A stretch of DNA of 64,000 nt from Palsa-883 sp963826975 (GCA_963826975.1 CAWGZJ010000011.1:992001-1056000), one strand, 5' to 3'; positions 8,881-19,941 are shown, counted from the stretch's first letter. Made by a program: numbers and translations. The notes: generated from the sequence alone by a model not told the origin.

Positions 8881-9978
8881 CTACGCCGCCAGCGCGCTTG
8901 CGAGCTTCGCCGCGTCGCAGCCCGAGCCGCAGGGCGACGGCAGCACCGCGGTGATGCCGAGCGCCGCGTTAAGCTGGGCCACGAACGCGCAGGTCGGCAG
9001 CCCGATGTGAACCGCCGCGATCATCGGCGGCACTTGCCAGTTCAAGGATGCCATCGCGTGCGCCTGCATCGACGCCTGGATCACCGCGCTGGTCGCGAAG
9101 CTGGTCGGGACGACCGGCAGCTTGGGCAGCAGCGACAGCAGCAGGGCAAGCAGATTGGGCAATGTTGCGCTGATCCCGAACCGTGCCGACAGCGCGGTCA
9201 TCAGCGCACCGAGCCGCGCCTGCACACGGAGCTGAATTGCCGGGAAGCCCAGTCTCAACGGACTGACACCGAGGCTGAGCTGCAACTGTGCCACCGCCGA
9301 GAGCGCCGCGGTCAGGCTCATCATGAGCTCCGGGGCGACCAACGCCGGCAGTGACAGCCTGGCCAGCACCCGCAGCGCCGCGGCCAGCTCTGCGGTCGCC
9401 GACAGGCTGAGATTGAGCTGCGCCGTGGCGGCAATCATCGGGCACAATGCGCGCAGCAGCGCGAGCAGGCTGGTCCAGCGCGGCATCGGAATACCGCCTG
9501 GCACGGTCAGCGACATCATCATGCTCGCGGATGGCATCAAAAGCCCGGCCGACAGCGCGAGATTGACCTGGTCGATCGCGGAATTCAGCGCGGCAAGTTG
9601 AAGCCATCCCAGCGGATTGAAGTTGATATGGGCCATCGCCGACAGCCTTGCGTTCAAGGTTGCCACGATCCGCGCCATCGCCATGGCCTGACCCGGGATC
9701 AGCAGGTCGATGCCGAATTGCGCAAGCACCTGCGCCCGCAACGATGCCATCGCCGAGATCGTCGCCACCGCCTGCGCATTGAGCTTCAGTTGCGGCAGCG
9801 ACAGCGCCAGCCAGGCCGGGTCCGGCACCCACGGTTCGGCCGGCAGCCCGGCGGCGTTCAGGTAGGCCTGCAGGCCAAGCGCGACATTCGCGCCGGGCAG
9901 CGCAAGCGAGGCCGAGATGTTGAGGCTTGGCAGCGCCAGCGTCAGCGCCCCCGTGGTCGCGTGGCAGAAACAGCCCAT
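8881..9978 (-). CDS. Ala/Leu-rich hydrophobic protein of unknown function beside hcp
   Basis: A 365-residue protein starting MGCFCHATTGALTLALP and ending with a cysteine pair (CGSGCDAAKLASALAA). I do not recognise a family. Most of it is Ala, Leu, Ser, Met and Pro, in repeated amphipathic blocks of the type SLTAALSAVAQLQLSLG or ALRVLARLSLPAL, with almost no charged residues apart from scattered Arg. It could be a membrane-inserting or pore-forming protein, or a helical repeat protein. The start is fixed by a perfect AAGGAGG on the minus strand just upstream (complement near 9984-9990); the frame stays open further upstream but without such a site. It is convergent with hcp, which makes a T6SS effector or cargo possible, but that is inference only. 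Confidence 0.7.
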   Translation of the reverse strand: MGCFCHATTGALTLALPSLNISASLALPGANVALGLQAYLNAAGLPAEPWVPDPAWLALSLPQLKLNAQAVATISAMASLRAQVLAQFGIDLLIPGQAMAMARIVATLNARLSAMAHINFNPLGWLQLAALNSAIDQVNLALSAGLLMPSASMMMSLTVPGGIPMPRWTSLLALLRALCPMIAATAQLNLSLSATAELAAALRVLARLSLPALVAPELMMSLTAALSAVAQLQLSLGVSPLRLGFPAIQLRVQARLGALMTALSARFGISATLPNLLALLLSLLPKLPVVPTSFATSAVIQASMQAHAMASLNWQVPPMIAAVHIGLPTCAFVAQLNAALGITAVLPSPCGSGCDAAKLASALAA

Positions 9979-10069
9979 CAGCACCTCCTTGCCGGCGCAA
10001 CACGCAGGCGTTGAGCAATGCGAGTTGCGTAAACCCCGCACCTTGCCGGCGACAAAGCTAGAGTAAGCG

Positions 10070-10195
10070 CGGCGTCGCTGGAACCGGGACGGCAGCCGGG
10101 GACAAATCGGTGAATTCCGATACCGCCGTGGCATCGTATCCACAGTAGGGCGGAAAAGCGAAGCGCCTTCCGCCGTCAACCCCGCTCCGCCGTTC
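10070..10195. repeat. Degenerate dispersed repeat, copy A, containing a REP-like GTAGGGCGGAAAAGCG block
   Basis: This stretch between two divergent genes (9979-10393, 415 bases) holds no gene. It matches 11376-11535 in the same order: a GGAACCGGGACGG-like block, then ATCGG, TACCGCCGTGGCAT, and finally GCGCCTTCCGCCG followed by CGCTCCGCC. It also contains GTAGGGCGGAAAAGCG at 10145-10160, shared with the palindrome at 24555-24623. I read it as a mixed repeat of REP/MITE type, identified by eye. Confidence 0.6.
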
Positions 10196-10393
10196 CCCGA
10201 GCCGTCGTAACCAACCCCATCCGCATCGCCGGGCCGCGGGTTGGCCGCGGGCTCTGCACGGACCCAACAACTTGGCACGGTCGGCGCGCCCCGGAACCCG
10301 CTTTCTGTGCAGCGAAAAGAACTTCCGGCGAACTCCCGCCCATCCGTGCATTCTGTGCTAGACGGTTTGCGAGCCAGCCGATTGGGATGTGCC

Positions 10394-11017
10394 ATGAACT
10401 TGTCGGTCTTCGTCGGAACTCTGGCCTTCGCCATCGGCGCAATGCCGGCGACCGCCGCCCCCACCACGTTCGAAACGTCCCCAGGCGTGATGGCCGAAAT
10501 CAACGTTACGTCCGACTCTCGTCCTGGCTGGATACCGACGCCTGAACAGTGGCAGCGCGCCTTAAAGACTGTTGAATTATTTCTCGATGCCATCGACGGC
10601 GGCCGCTACGACGAAGCGTATGGACTGCAAGTCGAGCCCCTTAAGCATATAGTTACGACAACAAAATTCAAGCAGGACGCGGAAAATTTCGAAGCAACGG
10701 CCGGGCCGATAAAATTTTGGAGGGTGGTGAAAATTACCTGGACGAAGGATCCTGCTCAGGCTCCGTTTCCGGGGGTCTATGCCGCCGTCGATCTCGTCGG
10801 CCAGTTTGCCAATGTCGATCGCGATTGCGGCTTCATGGTGGTGTATCAGCCGCCCTCTGGTGGTGACTTCACAGTTATGCGCAGGGAGAACAATTACTTG
10901 GACAACGCGACTGCTCGCAAAATCGAAGCAGACAAATCGACGGCAGAGGTAGCAAGAACGTGGGCCCAGCTATCTCGGTACTGTCCCAACCAGACTTCCA
11001 CGCCGAACGCGAGATAA
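10394..11017 (+). CDS. Secreted DUF4019-family protein
   Basis: A 207-residue protein with a clear signal peptide (MNLSVFVGTLAFAIGAMPATAA) followed by a domain resembling DUF4019. The family pattern is FLDAIDGGRYDEAY, a conserved TAGPIKFWRV region, and PGVYAAVDLVGQFAN leading to a final beta-strand block with FMVVYQPP. It is probably periplasmic; the function of the family is unknown. The frame is open to 10241, but ATG 10394 places the signal peptide correctly at the N-terminus. The gene is visibly AT-richer than its surroundings (runs such as GAATTATTTCTC and AAAATTTTGGAG) and lies between two copies of a dispersed repeat, so horizontal arrival is likely. Confidence 0.72.
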   Translation: MNLSVFVGTLAFAIGAMPATAAPTTFETSPGVMAEINVTSDSRPGWIPTPEQWQRALKTVELFLDAIDGGRYDEAYGLQVEPLKHIVTTTKFKQDAENFEATAGPIKFWRVVKITWTKDPAQAPFPGVYAAVDLVGQFANVDRDCGFMVVYQPPSGGDFTVMRRENNYLDNATARKIEADKSTAEVARTWAQLSRYCPNQTSTPNAR

Positions 11018-11073
11018 GGTGCGATATTGACGTCGAGAGAAACCTAGAGATCGGTAATCAGCATTAATCCCCC

Positions 11074-11305
11074 CTACCCCACCGGTGGCGCCACAGGGTC
11101 CTGCGGCGGCAATCCCCCATGTGCAATCACCGCCGCCACGACCGACCCCAGCACCCCGGCAACCAGCGCCACCGGATACCCGAACTCCCGCACCACTGGG
11201 CCCGCAACGACATTCCCAACCACGGTCGCCAGCGCCCCGGTCGCGCTGAGCAGCCCGATCGCAGCCCCCTCCCCGATCGGCGTCAGCCGCGCGGCCAGAC
11301 CGGCG
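11074..11305 (-). pseudogene. C-terminal remnant of an MFS transporter
   Basis: The minus strand reads RLTPIGEGAAIGLLSATGAL, then VVGNVVAGPVVREFGYPVALVAGVLGSVVAA and a TAG at 11074. This is the last two membrane helices of a major-facilitator transporter. Upstream the frame continues only into repeat-like sequence (an ORF to 11481) with no MFS similarity and no start for a transporter. I regard it as a truncated relic; the break coincides with dispersed repeat copy B, so a deletion between repeats could have removed the 5' part. Confidence 0.6.
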
Positions 11306-11375
11306 TGATCAGACCGAACCCGAGCAACGCCAACTCTCACCCATCCTGCGTACGACTGACAACAATGCTTGCGCA

Positions 11376-11535
11376 ACGGGCGGCTGACTGGAATCGGAAC
11401 AGTTGCCGGAGATGGATCGGCAATGACCAGTACCGCCGAGGCATTCGTACCGACGAAAGGACTGCAATGCCTTGCCCCCACACTCCTGTTCCGGCGGGCA
11501 GCGCGTTCCGCCGCTAATCTCGCTCCGCCTTAGCC
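11376..11535. repeat. Degenerate dispersed repeat, copy B
   Basis: Related to 10070-10195 in the same orientation: GGAATCGGAACAG, GCCGGAGAT, TACCGCCGAGGCATTCGTA and GCGCGTTCCGCCG followed by CGCTCCGCC. The two copies bracket the DUF4019 gene and the transporter remnant. The remainder of the interval 11306-11576 shows no gene. Confidence 0.55.
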
Positions 11536-11576
11536 ACGAACTGTCGACAGCCGCACCTCCCGTCATTCCGAGCCAT

Positions 11577-13063
11577 TCAAGCGGCTTTCGCGACAGCGAT
11601 CGGCGGCAGCTTGACCGCTCGCCAAGACGCTTGCTTCAGCATCCCGATCAGCAGCGGCAGCCCGGTAAACACGACGGTGCCGGCCATCACCAGCCCGACA
11701 TAGAGCGCTGGGCTTCCGACCGGAAGCTGCGTCGGCGGAAAGAAGCCCACCAGGAACGAGAACGCGACGCCGGCGAACCCCACGCCGGCGATGCACCACA
11801 TGCCGGCGGTCCCACCTGGCACGCGATAGCTGCGCTTCAGATCCGGCTGCGAATAGCGCAGACGGATCGCCGCAGCATACATCAGCATATACATGATGAG
11901 ATACAGCGTGATCGTTACGGCGCTGAGCAGGAAGAACGCCACGCTGACGTCCGCCATCACGAAGTAGGTCAGTGCGAGGATGGTGACGATCACGCCCTGC
12001 ACGATCAGGATGCTGATCTGCACGCCATTTTTGTTGGTCTTCGCCAGGAAGGGCGGAATTTCACCCTCCTGCGCGGTCCACAGCAAGCCCCGGCTGGGAC
12101 CGCTGATCCACGACATCACGCCGCCGATCCCGCCGAATGCCAGCAGCAGGCAAACCACCGGTGTCGCCCACTCGATCCCGAAGCGGGTGAAGATCTGCTG
12201 GAATGCCTTCATCAGCCCTTCCTGGAGATTGATCTGCTGGTCGGGCAGCACGGTTGCCACCGCGAACGAGCCCAGCGTGAACAGCAGGATAACCGCCACC
12301 GAGGCGATCAGCATGGCCATGGGAAATTGCCGCTTCGGATCGGTCATCTCATTGGCGTGCACGGCGTGCACCTCGACGCCCGCGAACAGCAGGATGATGC
12401 CCGCCAGGAATGCGATATCACCCAATCCGGTGATGGACGGGAAAATACCGTGGATGCGCATGGCCGCCGGCCATCGACATAACAGCGGCGGAGTCTGTCG
12501 CCGCGGGATGCAGCATCGCGATCGGGTTGCCCTGGACGATCCAGATCACCGCCAGCACCATGATGATCACGCCGGGCAGCACGGTGCCCGCCAAGAAAGG
12601 CCCAACTCGTCACCCGCGCGATCGCGCTGACGCCGCGCAACGTGATCCAGGTCGCGGCCCAATAGGCGACGATGCAGAACACCCCGACATAGGGTCCGTT
12701 ATTCGCCAGCGCCGGCTTGCCCACCACATAGGCGATGGCCGCCGCGGAGAACGCCAGCACCGTCGGGTACCACACCACGTTTTGGATCCATTGCAGCCAG
12801 ATGGCGACAAACCCCCAGCGGGCGCCGAACGCCTCCTTCACCCAGGTGTAGACGCCGCCGCCCTTCTCGCCGAACGCGCCGCCAAGCTCGGCCGAGACCA
12901 GCGCGGCGGGGATCAGGAAGATGAACGTCGCGAATGCGATATAGACGAACAGCGTGAGCTGTTCCTTGGCCATCATCGGCAGGCCGCGCAGGCTGACGAC
13001 GGCCGCCGCCGTCATCATTGCCATGCTGAAGGTGGAAACCACGGATTTTTTGGATTGGATCAT
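11577..13063 (-). CDS. gadC: APC-family amino-acid transporter, probably glutamate/GABA antiporter, with two frameshifts
   Basis: Integral membrane permease of the amino acid-polyamine-organocation family. It starts MIQSKKSVVSTFSMAMMTAA at 13063 and continues with ELGGAFGEKGGGVYTWVKEAFG and WIQNVVWYPTVLAF, all typical of glutamate:GABA antiporters. The frame breaks near 12594 and again near 12465. With one base removed at each place the protein reads FLGGTVLPGVIIMVLAVIW and then MRIHGIFPSITGLGDIAFLAG, continuing through FAGVEVHAVHANEM to the end at 11577. It lies directly downstream of a glutamate decarboxylase on the same strand, which supports a glutamate-dependent acid-resistance pair. The frameshifts may be sequence errors (see findings). 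Confidence 0.78.
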
Positions 13064-13087
13064 CGATGCCTCCGCTACGGCTCGCGA

Positions 13088-14474
<1,387 letters not shown>

Positions 14475-14781
14475 GGCGGGGCTCCTTTTTAAGCAGGTCG
14501 GCGGGCGGCACTCATCCGCGTCCGAACGCGCGACCTGCGATCGTGGGCACCGTCATCATTGCAAAACGGGCATATGTCATCGGCTGCGCCATCGCCGGAC
14601 GCATTGTGGCCCATCAGCAAGCAGGTTGGTTCGCCGATCGGACTGAACGGTAATCCTCGGCGAAGTGGGAGCGGTAGGCTCGGAAATTACTCAGCTCCAT
14701 ACAATTCGCGCCCAGCGCTTTCCAACCGCGCCGCCGCGCGCGATTGTGACGCCCGGACGACGCGACTGGGAAGGACCTCCG

Positions 14782-16473
14782 ATGACCACAAGCGATTGGC
14801 GGACGCGAGCGGGCGCGACGTTCGCGTGCGAAAAGCGACCGGCGCACGGCGCGCGCGGCATGGTGGTGACCAACCACCCGCTGGCTACCGCGGCCGGTGC
14901 CGAGATGCTGGCCGCCGGCGGCAACGCGATCGATGCCGCCATCGCCGCGCTCTTCACGCTGAGTGTGGTGGAACCGATGATGGTTGGCATCCTGGGCGGC
15001 GGCATGGCGCATATCCGCCTGGCCGACGGCACCCACACGGTGATCGATGGTCAGAGCACCGCGCCGCTTGCCACCGATCCGACGATCTACACGCCCGACC
15101 CCAATGCACCGCCCGGCACCATGGAAACGATCGGCCGCAAGAACGCCGTCGGCCCGACCGCGGTCGCAGCGCCCGGCAACCTCATGGGCTGGTGCGAGGC
15201 TTTGGCGCGCTTCGGCAGCTTTCCTCTGGCCGACGCGATGGAGCCGGCGATCCGCCATGCCTCACGCGGGTTCCGGGTGACACAATACCTGTGCGAGTGC
15301 GTCGCCGACAGCGCCGCCGACCTGGCGCGAGATGCCGAGATCGCCGCGCTCTATCTGCCAGGCGGCACACCGATCATGCCAGGGGCGCGGCTGGTCACCA
15401 GCGCCTATGCCGAAACGTTACGCACAATCGCCAAGGAAGGCCCCGCGCTGCTCTATGGCGGCGCGTTCGGCCAGCACTACGCGGCGCACATGGCGCGCAG
15501 CGGCGGTTACCTGTCGATGCAGGACCTGACGGAATACCGCACCATCACGCGCGAGGCGCTGCGCGGGACCTACCGCGGCTTCGAGATCGTTGGCCCGCCG
15601 CCGCCGTCATCCGGCCCGCTACACATCATCCAGATGCTGAACATCCTGGAAGATTACGACATCGGCGCACTCGGTTTCGCCACCGCACCTACGCTGCACC
15701 TGCTGGCCGAGGCCTTGAAGATCGCCTTCGCCGACCGCGCCGCCGCGACCGCCGACCCCGCGTTCGTGCAGGTGCCGGTGGCCAGGCTGCTGTCGAAGTC
15801 CTACGCGGCGGAACGGCGCGCATGCATCGACCATAACCGTGCGCAAGCCTGGACCGCCGGCGTCGCGCCCGGCGAGTCGTCACACACCACGCACCTGACC
15901 GTGGCCGACGCGATGGGCAACATCGTCGCCAGCACGCAGACGATCAACTCGCTGTTCGGTGCGCGGTATATCGTTCCGGGTACAGGTGTGATCCCGAACA
16001 ACTACATGTTTGTGTTCGATCCGCGGCCGGGTCGTGCGAGTTCAGTGCAGCCGGGCAAGCGGATCACATCATCGATGGCGCCGGTAATCGTGCTGAAGGA
16101 CGGCAAGCCCGTCTACGCGCTGGGTCTGCCTGGTGGCCTGCGCATCTTCCCCTCCGTCATGCAGGCGCTGTCGAACCTGATCGATCACGGCATGACTTTG
16201 CAAGAAGCGGTGGAGGCCCCGCGCATCTGGACCCAAGGCCACGCGCTGGAGGTGGAAACATCGGTCCCCAGCGACGTGGTGCAGGCATTGCGCGACATGG
16301 GCCATGACGTCGCCATGGTGGGCAACGTCGCCGGCGGCATGAACGCGATCCAGTTCCATCCTGGTGGCGGAATGACCGGTGCCGCCTGCTGGCGGGCCGA
16401 TGGCACACCGATCGGGCTTGGCGGCGGCAATGCCCGCAAGGGAGTTCGTTTTCGCCCAGAGGCGCGCCGCTGA
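14782..16473 (+). CDS. Gamma-glutamyltransferase family protein
   Basis: Ntn-hydrolase of the gamma-glutamyltranspeptidase family (563 residues), which cleaves or transfers gamma-glutamyl groups, for example from glutathione. The predicted self-cleavage site and nucleophile is the first Thr of HTTHLTVAD, residue 369. Other family motifs are GGNAIDAAIAALF, MVGILGGGMAHI, PPPSSGPLHIIQML and GKRITSSMAPVIV. No obvious signal peptide is visible at ATG 14782, so location may be cytoplasmic, as in some FrsD/oxamate-amidohydrolase-like relatives; exact substrate is uncertain. The 14475-14781 interval upstream holds no gene. Confidence 0.85.
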   Translation: MTTSDWRTRAGATFACEKRPAHGARGMVVTNHPLATAAGAEMLAAGGNAIDAAIAALFTLSVVEPMMVGILGGGMAHIRLADGTHTVIDGQSTAPLATDPTIYTPDPNAPPGTMETIGRKNAVGPTAVAAPGNLMGWCEALARFGSFPLADAMEPAIRHASRGFRVTQYLCECVADSAADLARDAEIAALYLPGGTPIMPGARLVTSAYAETLRTIAKEGPALLYGGAFGQHYAAHMARSGGYLSMQDLTEYRTITREALRGTYRGFEIVGPPPPSSGPLHIIQMLNILEDYDIGALGFATAPTLHLLAEALKIAFADRAAATADPAFVQVPVARLLSKSYAAERRACIDHNRAQAWTAGVAPGESSHTTHLTVADAMGNIVASTQTINSLFGARYIVPGTGVIPNNYMFVFDPRPGRASSVQPGKRITSSMAPVIVLKDGKPVYALGLPGGLRIFPSVMQALSNLIDHGMTLQEAVEAPRIWTQGHALEVETSVPSDVVQALRDMGHDVAMVGNVAGGMNAIQFHPGGGMTGAACWRADGTPIGLGGGNARKGVRFRPEARR

Positions 16474-16504
16474 CTGGATCAAGTTCGTGGCCTAGGGTCA
16501 CCGC

Positions 16505-16640
16505 TTCTTTCGCCTCTCCCTCCGGGAGAGGTCGGAGCGCGTCAGCGCTCCGGGTGAGGGTCGCGCCGGGAATTCGGTCGTTGGTACCTGTCGCCGCACC
16601 CTCACCCGCCGCGTCGCGGCGACCTCTCCCAGAAGGATAA
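16505..16640. repeat. Palindromic dispersed repeat (CTCTCCCTCCGGGAGAGG type)
   Basis: Two head-to-head copies: CTCTCCCTCCGGGAGAGG with GGAGCGCGTCAGCGCTCC and GGGTGAGGGT at 16514-16560, then CACCCTCACCCGCCGCG and GCGACCTCTCCCAGAAG at 16599-16634. A related single copy lies at 55919-55972. It sits between convergent genes and can fold into strong hairpins, so it may also stop transcription. Confidence 0.7.
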
Positions 16641-16743
16641 GTAAAAGAGCACAGGAGCCAAGGTCGTTACTTCAACGCCAATGGAGCACTGCCTCCCACC
16701 GCCGCTCCACATCGTGGAGCCGGCACGAAAACGGACCGTGCCG

Positions 16744-17361
16744 TCACCCTCCCGCGCGCCGGCGTTGCAGCGCGGCGCGTACCAGTGTCAGCCGATCATT
16801 GCCGAAATACATGTCGTTGCCGCCAACGAAGATCGTCGGTGAACCGAACCCGCCTCGGTCGATCAGCTCCTGCGTGTTGGCGCGTAGCCGTTCCTTGATC
16901 TCCGGCACCTCGATCGCGGCGATCAGCCGCTCCGGATCGACCCCAACCTGGCGGCAGATCCCAGCCAGCACCTCGGTCCGCGAGATGTCCTGATCGTCGC
17001 CCCAATACGCCTCGAACACCGCGCGCGCGAACGGCACCAGCTTGCCCTCCGGCTCCAACACCAGACAGCCGCGCATCGCCTTCACGCTGTTAACCGGAAA
17101 GACGGTCGGCGGATAAATGATGCGCAGCCCCGCCTCCTTCGCCCAATCCTGTAGATCCTTTTTCATATACGCCTGCTTGGCCGGTACCGGATGGTCACGC
17201 GACGCGTGCACGCTGGGATTGATCGCGTTGAACACCCCGCCGACCAGGATCGGGCGCCAGGCAATCTCCACCCCAAACTCGCGCGCCACCGCGGGCAGAT
17301 TGTGAAACGCCAGATAGGTCCAGGGACTCGAGCAATCGAAGAAGCACTCAATCTCGGCCAT
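16744..17361 (-). CDS. 2-hydroxychromene-2-carboxylate isomerase / DsbA-family protein
   Basis: Thioredoxin-fold isomerase of the DsbA/kappa-GST type (205 residues), which in aromatic degradation interconverts 2-hydroxychromene-2-carboxylate and its open form using glutathione. The start ECFFDCSSPWTYLAFHNLP holds the catalytic Ser region. FPVNSVKAMRGCL, EAYWGDDQDIS and RGGFGSPTIFVGGNDMYFGNDRL are characteristic. ATG 17361 is preceded by GGAGGG on the minus strand. The next gene on this strand (MFS) ends at 17517. The exact substrate cannot be read from sequence. Confidence 0.85.
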   Translation of the reverse strand: MAEIECFFDCSSPWTYLAFHNLPAVAREFGVEIAWRPILVGGVFNAINPSVHASRDHPVPAKQAYMKKDLQDWAKEAGLRIIYPPTVFPVNSVKAMRGCLVLEPEGKLVPFARAVFEAYWGDDQDISRTEVLAGICRQVGVDPERLIAAIEVPEIKERLRANTQELIDRGGFGSPTIFVGGNDMYFGNDRLTLVRAALQRRRAGG

Positions 17362-17516
17362 CACAGCCTCCCTCCGACAACGCCCGCCTGCAGGTCGCGA
17401 AATCCCATCCTCCCCTCCCTTTCGATGTCGATGATCCGATCATTGGTGACCGGACCATCGATGGCAACATCAGCCACCGAACCGAGCCAGTCAGGGGCCA
17501 AATCCCCTGGCGAGTT

Positions 17517-18758
17517 TCAGGGCGGAGCCCTGACCTTGATTCCCTCAAGCAATGATCCCGGATGCGGCACCAGCGCGGCGGCGCGTTCGTTTCGCCGCCA
17601 CAGCAGTCCGACACTGCCGACCACCACCAGCCCGCTCAACGCCATCATATCGACGGCAATGAGTGGGCCAAGCTGGCCGGCGATAGCGCCGATCAGCAGG
17701 ATGCCCAACGGTCCCATGCCGATACACACGGTCAGCAGCCCCATCAGGCGCGAGCGCACATGGGGCGGCGCGTGCATGACGATCAGCGAGGTCTGCATGT
17801 TGGAGAATGCCGCGGAGCCGATCCCGCCGATTGTCAGCAGCACGAAGGCAACTGCGAAGTTTGGTGACAGTGGCATCAACGCGACGCACACCATGAACAA
17901 TAGCGAGCCACCGACCATCAGCACGCGGCCGCTGCCAGGTGGGTCGCCGCTGGCCAGGCGCAGACCGCCGAGCAGTGCACCGAACGCCTCCGCCGCTGCC
18001 AACACGCCCACGAGCGTCGGCGAAACCATGAAGTGCTGCCGGCCGATCGGTGCGAGCAACGCCGAATAGGAGAAGCCGAGCAGGTTCATCGTCATGGTCA
18101 CCAGGAGCACGCCGGCGATCACGACGTGCCCACGCGCGAATGCCAGTCCCTCCGCCAGCTCCCGCGGCACCTGCGCGAGCACGATCGGACGCGTCGCCTG
18201 CCGGTAGTGCAAACCGGCGCTGAGCACGGCCGCGCACAGAAACACCGCGGCGGACACAGCAAAGGCGCCGGCCAATCCGGCCAGTTGATACATCGCTCCG
18301 GCAACGACCGGGCCAACCATGCGGGTCACCGAATTGGTCACCGTATCCAGTGCCAACGCGCGCGGCACCAGCGCGCCCTCTACGCACTCGCCCACCATGC
18401 GCCGCCGCGTCGCCATCTCGGTGGACCATACCGTGCCGGCAACCAGTGCCGCGGCAGCGACGTGCCATGGCCGCGCCAGGCCGAGACAGCCGAGCACCGC
18501 CACCGTTGCCGAAGCGCAAGCGGTAACGATCTGTCCGGCCACCAACACATGCTTGCGGTTCACCGCCTCCGACATCACGCCGGAGAAGGCGCCCAGCAGG
18601 AACATCGGCATGGTGCGCGCTGCCGTAACGATCGCCACCGCAAGGCCCGAGCCGGTGACGTCCAGCGTGAACAGCGCCGCGGCCAGCACCTCGAACGAGC
18701 GCATCGAATTGGCACAGCCGCCGATCGCCCACAGGCGCAGGAACGATGGGGCAGCCAT
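17517..18758 (-). CDS. MFS transporter, EntS-like exporter group
   Basis: Twelve-helix major-facilitator protein of about 413 residues, resembling the MFS_3/EntS exporters: FLLGAFSGVMSEAVNRKHVL carries the loop 2-3 motif, followed by MVGPVVAGAMYQLAGLAGAF and VRSRLMGLLTVCIGMGPLGIL. The substrate is unknown. The start is uncertain: ATG 18758 gives MAAPSFLRLWAIGG just before helix 1, but the frame stays open further upstream toward the divergent VOC gene. It is divergent from 18933. Confidence 0.8.
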   Translation of the reverse strand: MAAPSFLRLWAIGGCANSMRSFEVLAAALFTLDVTGSGLAVAIVTAARTMPMFLLGAFSGVMSEAVNRKHVLVAGQIVTACASATVAVLGCLGLARPWHVAAAALVAGTVWSTEMATRRRMVGECVEGALVPRALALDTVTNSVTRMVGPVVAGAMYQLAGLAGAFAVSAAVFLCAAVLSAGLHYRQATRPIVLAQVPRELAEGLAFARGHVVIAGVLLVTMTMNLLGFSYSALLAPIGRQHFMVSPTLVGVLAAAEAFGALLGGLRLASGDPPGSGRVLMVGGSLLFMVCVALMPLSPNFAVAFVLLTIGGIGSAAFSNMQTSLIVMHAPPHVRSRLMGLLTVCIGMGPLGILLIGAIAGQLGPLIAVDMMALSGLVVVGSVGLLWRRNERAAALVPHPGSLLEGIKVRAPP

Positions 18759-18932
18759 CAGCGCCCGGAACCGGTTGCCGGGGGGCGCACGATCGGTGAG
18801 CAGAGCCGTCTCCTCCGTCTCGCCTGCCTGGTTGGGGTTGGCAGGTCGCGGCGGGGCGCAAGTGGACCAGCGCGCCGCCAGCCCGTATGATGGCACCCAA
18901 TTTACCGATCCGGCAAAGAGGAGCACCAAGGG

Positions 18933-19823
18933 ATGAACGACACTATGGCGATGCCGCACTTCGACCGGACGGCCGAGGACCTTGGCAACATCGTCGAGCT
19001 CGGCCATGTCAACGTGACCGTGCCGGACCAGACCAAGGCGACGGCCTTCTATCTGATGGGCCTAGGGCTGACGCGCGATCCGTACCTGATGGCGGGTCTC
19101 GACAACATGTGGGTCAATGTCGGGCGCGGCCAGTTTCACCTGCCGTCACGCGCGCCGCAGGTGGTGCGCGGCACCACCGCGCTGGTGCTGCCGGACCTGG
19201 CGGCGCTGTTGAAGCGGCTGGATCACGTGCAGAAGTATCTCGAAGGCACGCAGTTCAGCTTCCGTGAAGCCGGCGACGTGGTGGAAACGACCTGCCCGTG
19301 GGGCAACCGCATCCGCGTGCACGCGCCCGATCCGGCGCGGTTCGGCCAGATGCGCGTGGGCATGCCATATGTCGAGTTCGACATTCCCGCCAAGAGCGAC
19401 CTGCAGGCGATCGTGCGGTTCTATCGGGAAATCCTCGGTGGTATCGCCGGCGTCGCAACGGACGACCGCGGCGAGTATGCGTGGGCCAGCATGTCGGCCG
19501 ACAGCAAAGTGACCTATCGCCACACCAAGAAGAAGCTGCCGGAATATGACGGGCATCACATCCAGATCACGCTCGCGGACTTCTCCGGCCCGCACAAAAA
19601 GCTGGCCGAGCGCGGACTGATCAGCGAGGAAAGCGATCAGCACCAGTACCGCTTTCTGGATATCGTCGATGTGGACACCAACAAGCCGATCTTCCGCATC
19701 GAGCACGAGACCCGCAGCATGCGGCATCCGATGTTCAACCGGACCTTCGTGAACCGGAACCCGGAGATGAACAACCGCAACTTCGTTCCGGGTTATGAGG
19801 TCGGGGTCTGGGCGCTGAATTGA
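18933..19823 (+). CDS. VOC (glyoxalase/bleomycin-resistance fold) family protein
   Basis: A 296-residue vicinal-oxygen-chelate protein with two fold units. The first begins GHVNVTVPDQTKATAFYLMGLGL and the second MPYVEFDIPAKSDLQAIVRF with HHIQITLADF. Such proteins are metal-dependent dioxygenases, lyases or isomerases; this one has no assignable substrate. The start ATG 18933 has AGAGGAG at 18917-18923. It is followed by a 118-base gap that is filled by a palindromic repeat. Confidence 0.78.
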   Translation: MNDTMAMPHFDRTAEDLGNIVELGHVNVTVPDQTKATAFYLMGLGLTRDPYLMAGLDNMWVNVGRGQFHLPSRAPQVVRGTTALVLPDLAALLKRLDHVQKYLEGTQFSFREAGDVVETTCPWGNRIRVHAPDPARFGQMRVGMPYVEFDIPAKSDLQAIVRFYREILGGIAGVATDDRGEYAWASMSADSKVTYRHTKKKLPEYDGHHIQITLADFSGPHKKLAERGLISEESDQHQYRFLDIVDVDTNKPIFRIEHETRSMRHPMFNRTFVNRNPEMNNRNFVPGYEVGVWALN

Positions 19824-19845
19824 CGCCGAGCCATTGGCGAGGCGG

Positions 19846-19925
19846 TCATGGCCGGCGCAGGCCGGCCATCCACGACTTCCTTTCGTGCGACCAGTGAGGT
19901 CGTGAACGGCCGGCCATGACGGGCC
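19846..19925. repeat. Palindromic GGCCGG repeat
   Basis: GTCATGGCCGGCGCAGGCCGGCCATCC and, after a spacer with GACTTCC...GTGAGGTCGT, ACGGCCGGCCATGACGG form nested inverted repeats. The first half resembles 23578-23612. It fills the gap between the VOC gene and the 6-phosphogluconate dehydrogenase gene and may act as a transcript end or be a selfish repeat. Confidence 0.65.
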
Positions 19926-19941
19926 ACCGCGGAGAGAACCA

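Noticed and set aside
9979..10593. Extended N-terminus (to 10593) for the Ala/Leu-rich gene
   Set aside because: The extension runs through repeat sequence and the next gene's start. The AAGGAGG-preceded ATG at 9978 is a far better start.
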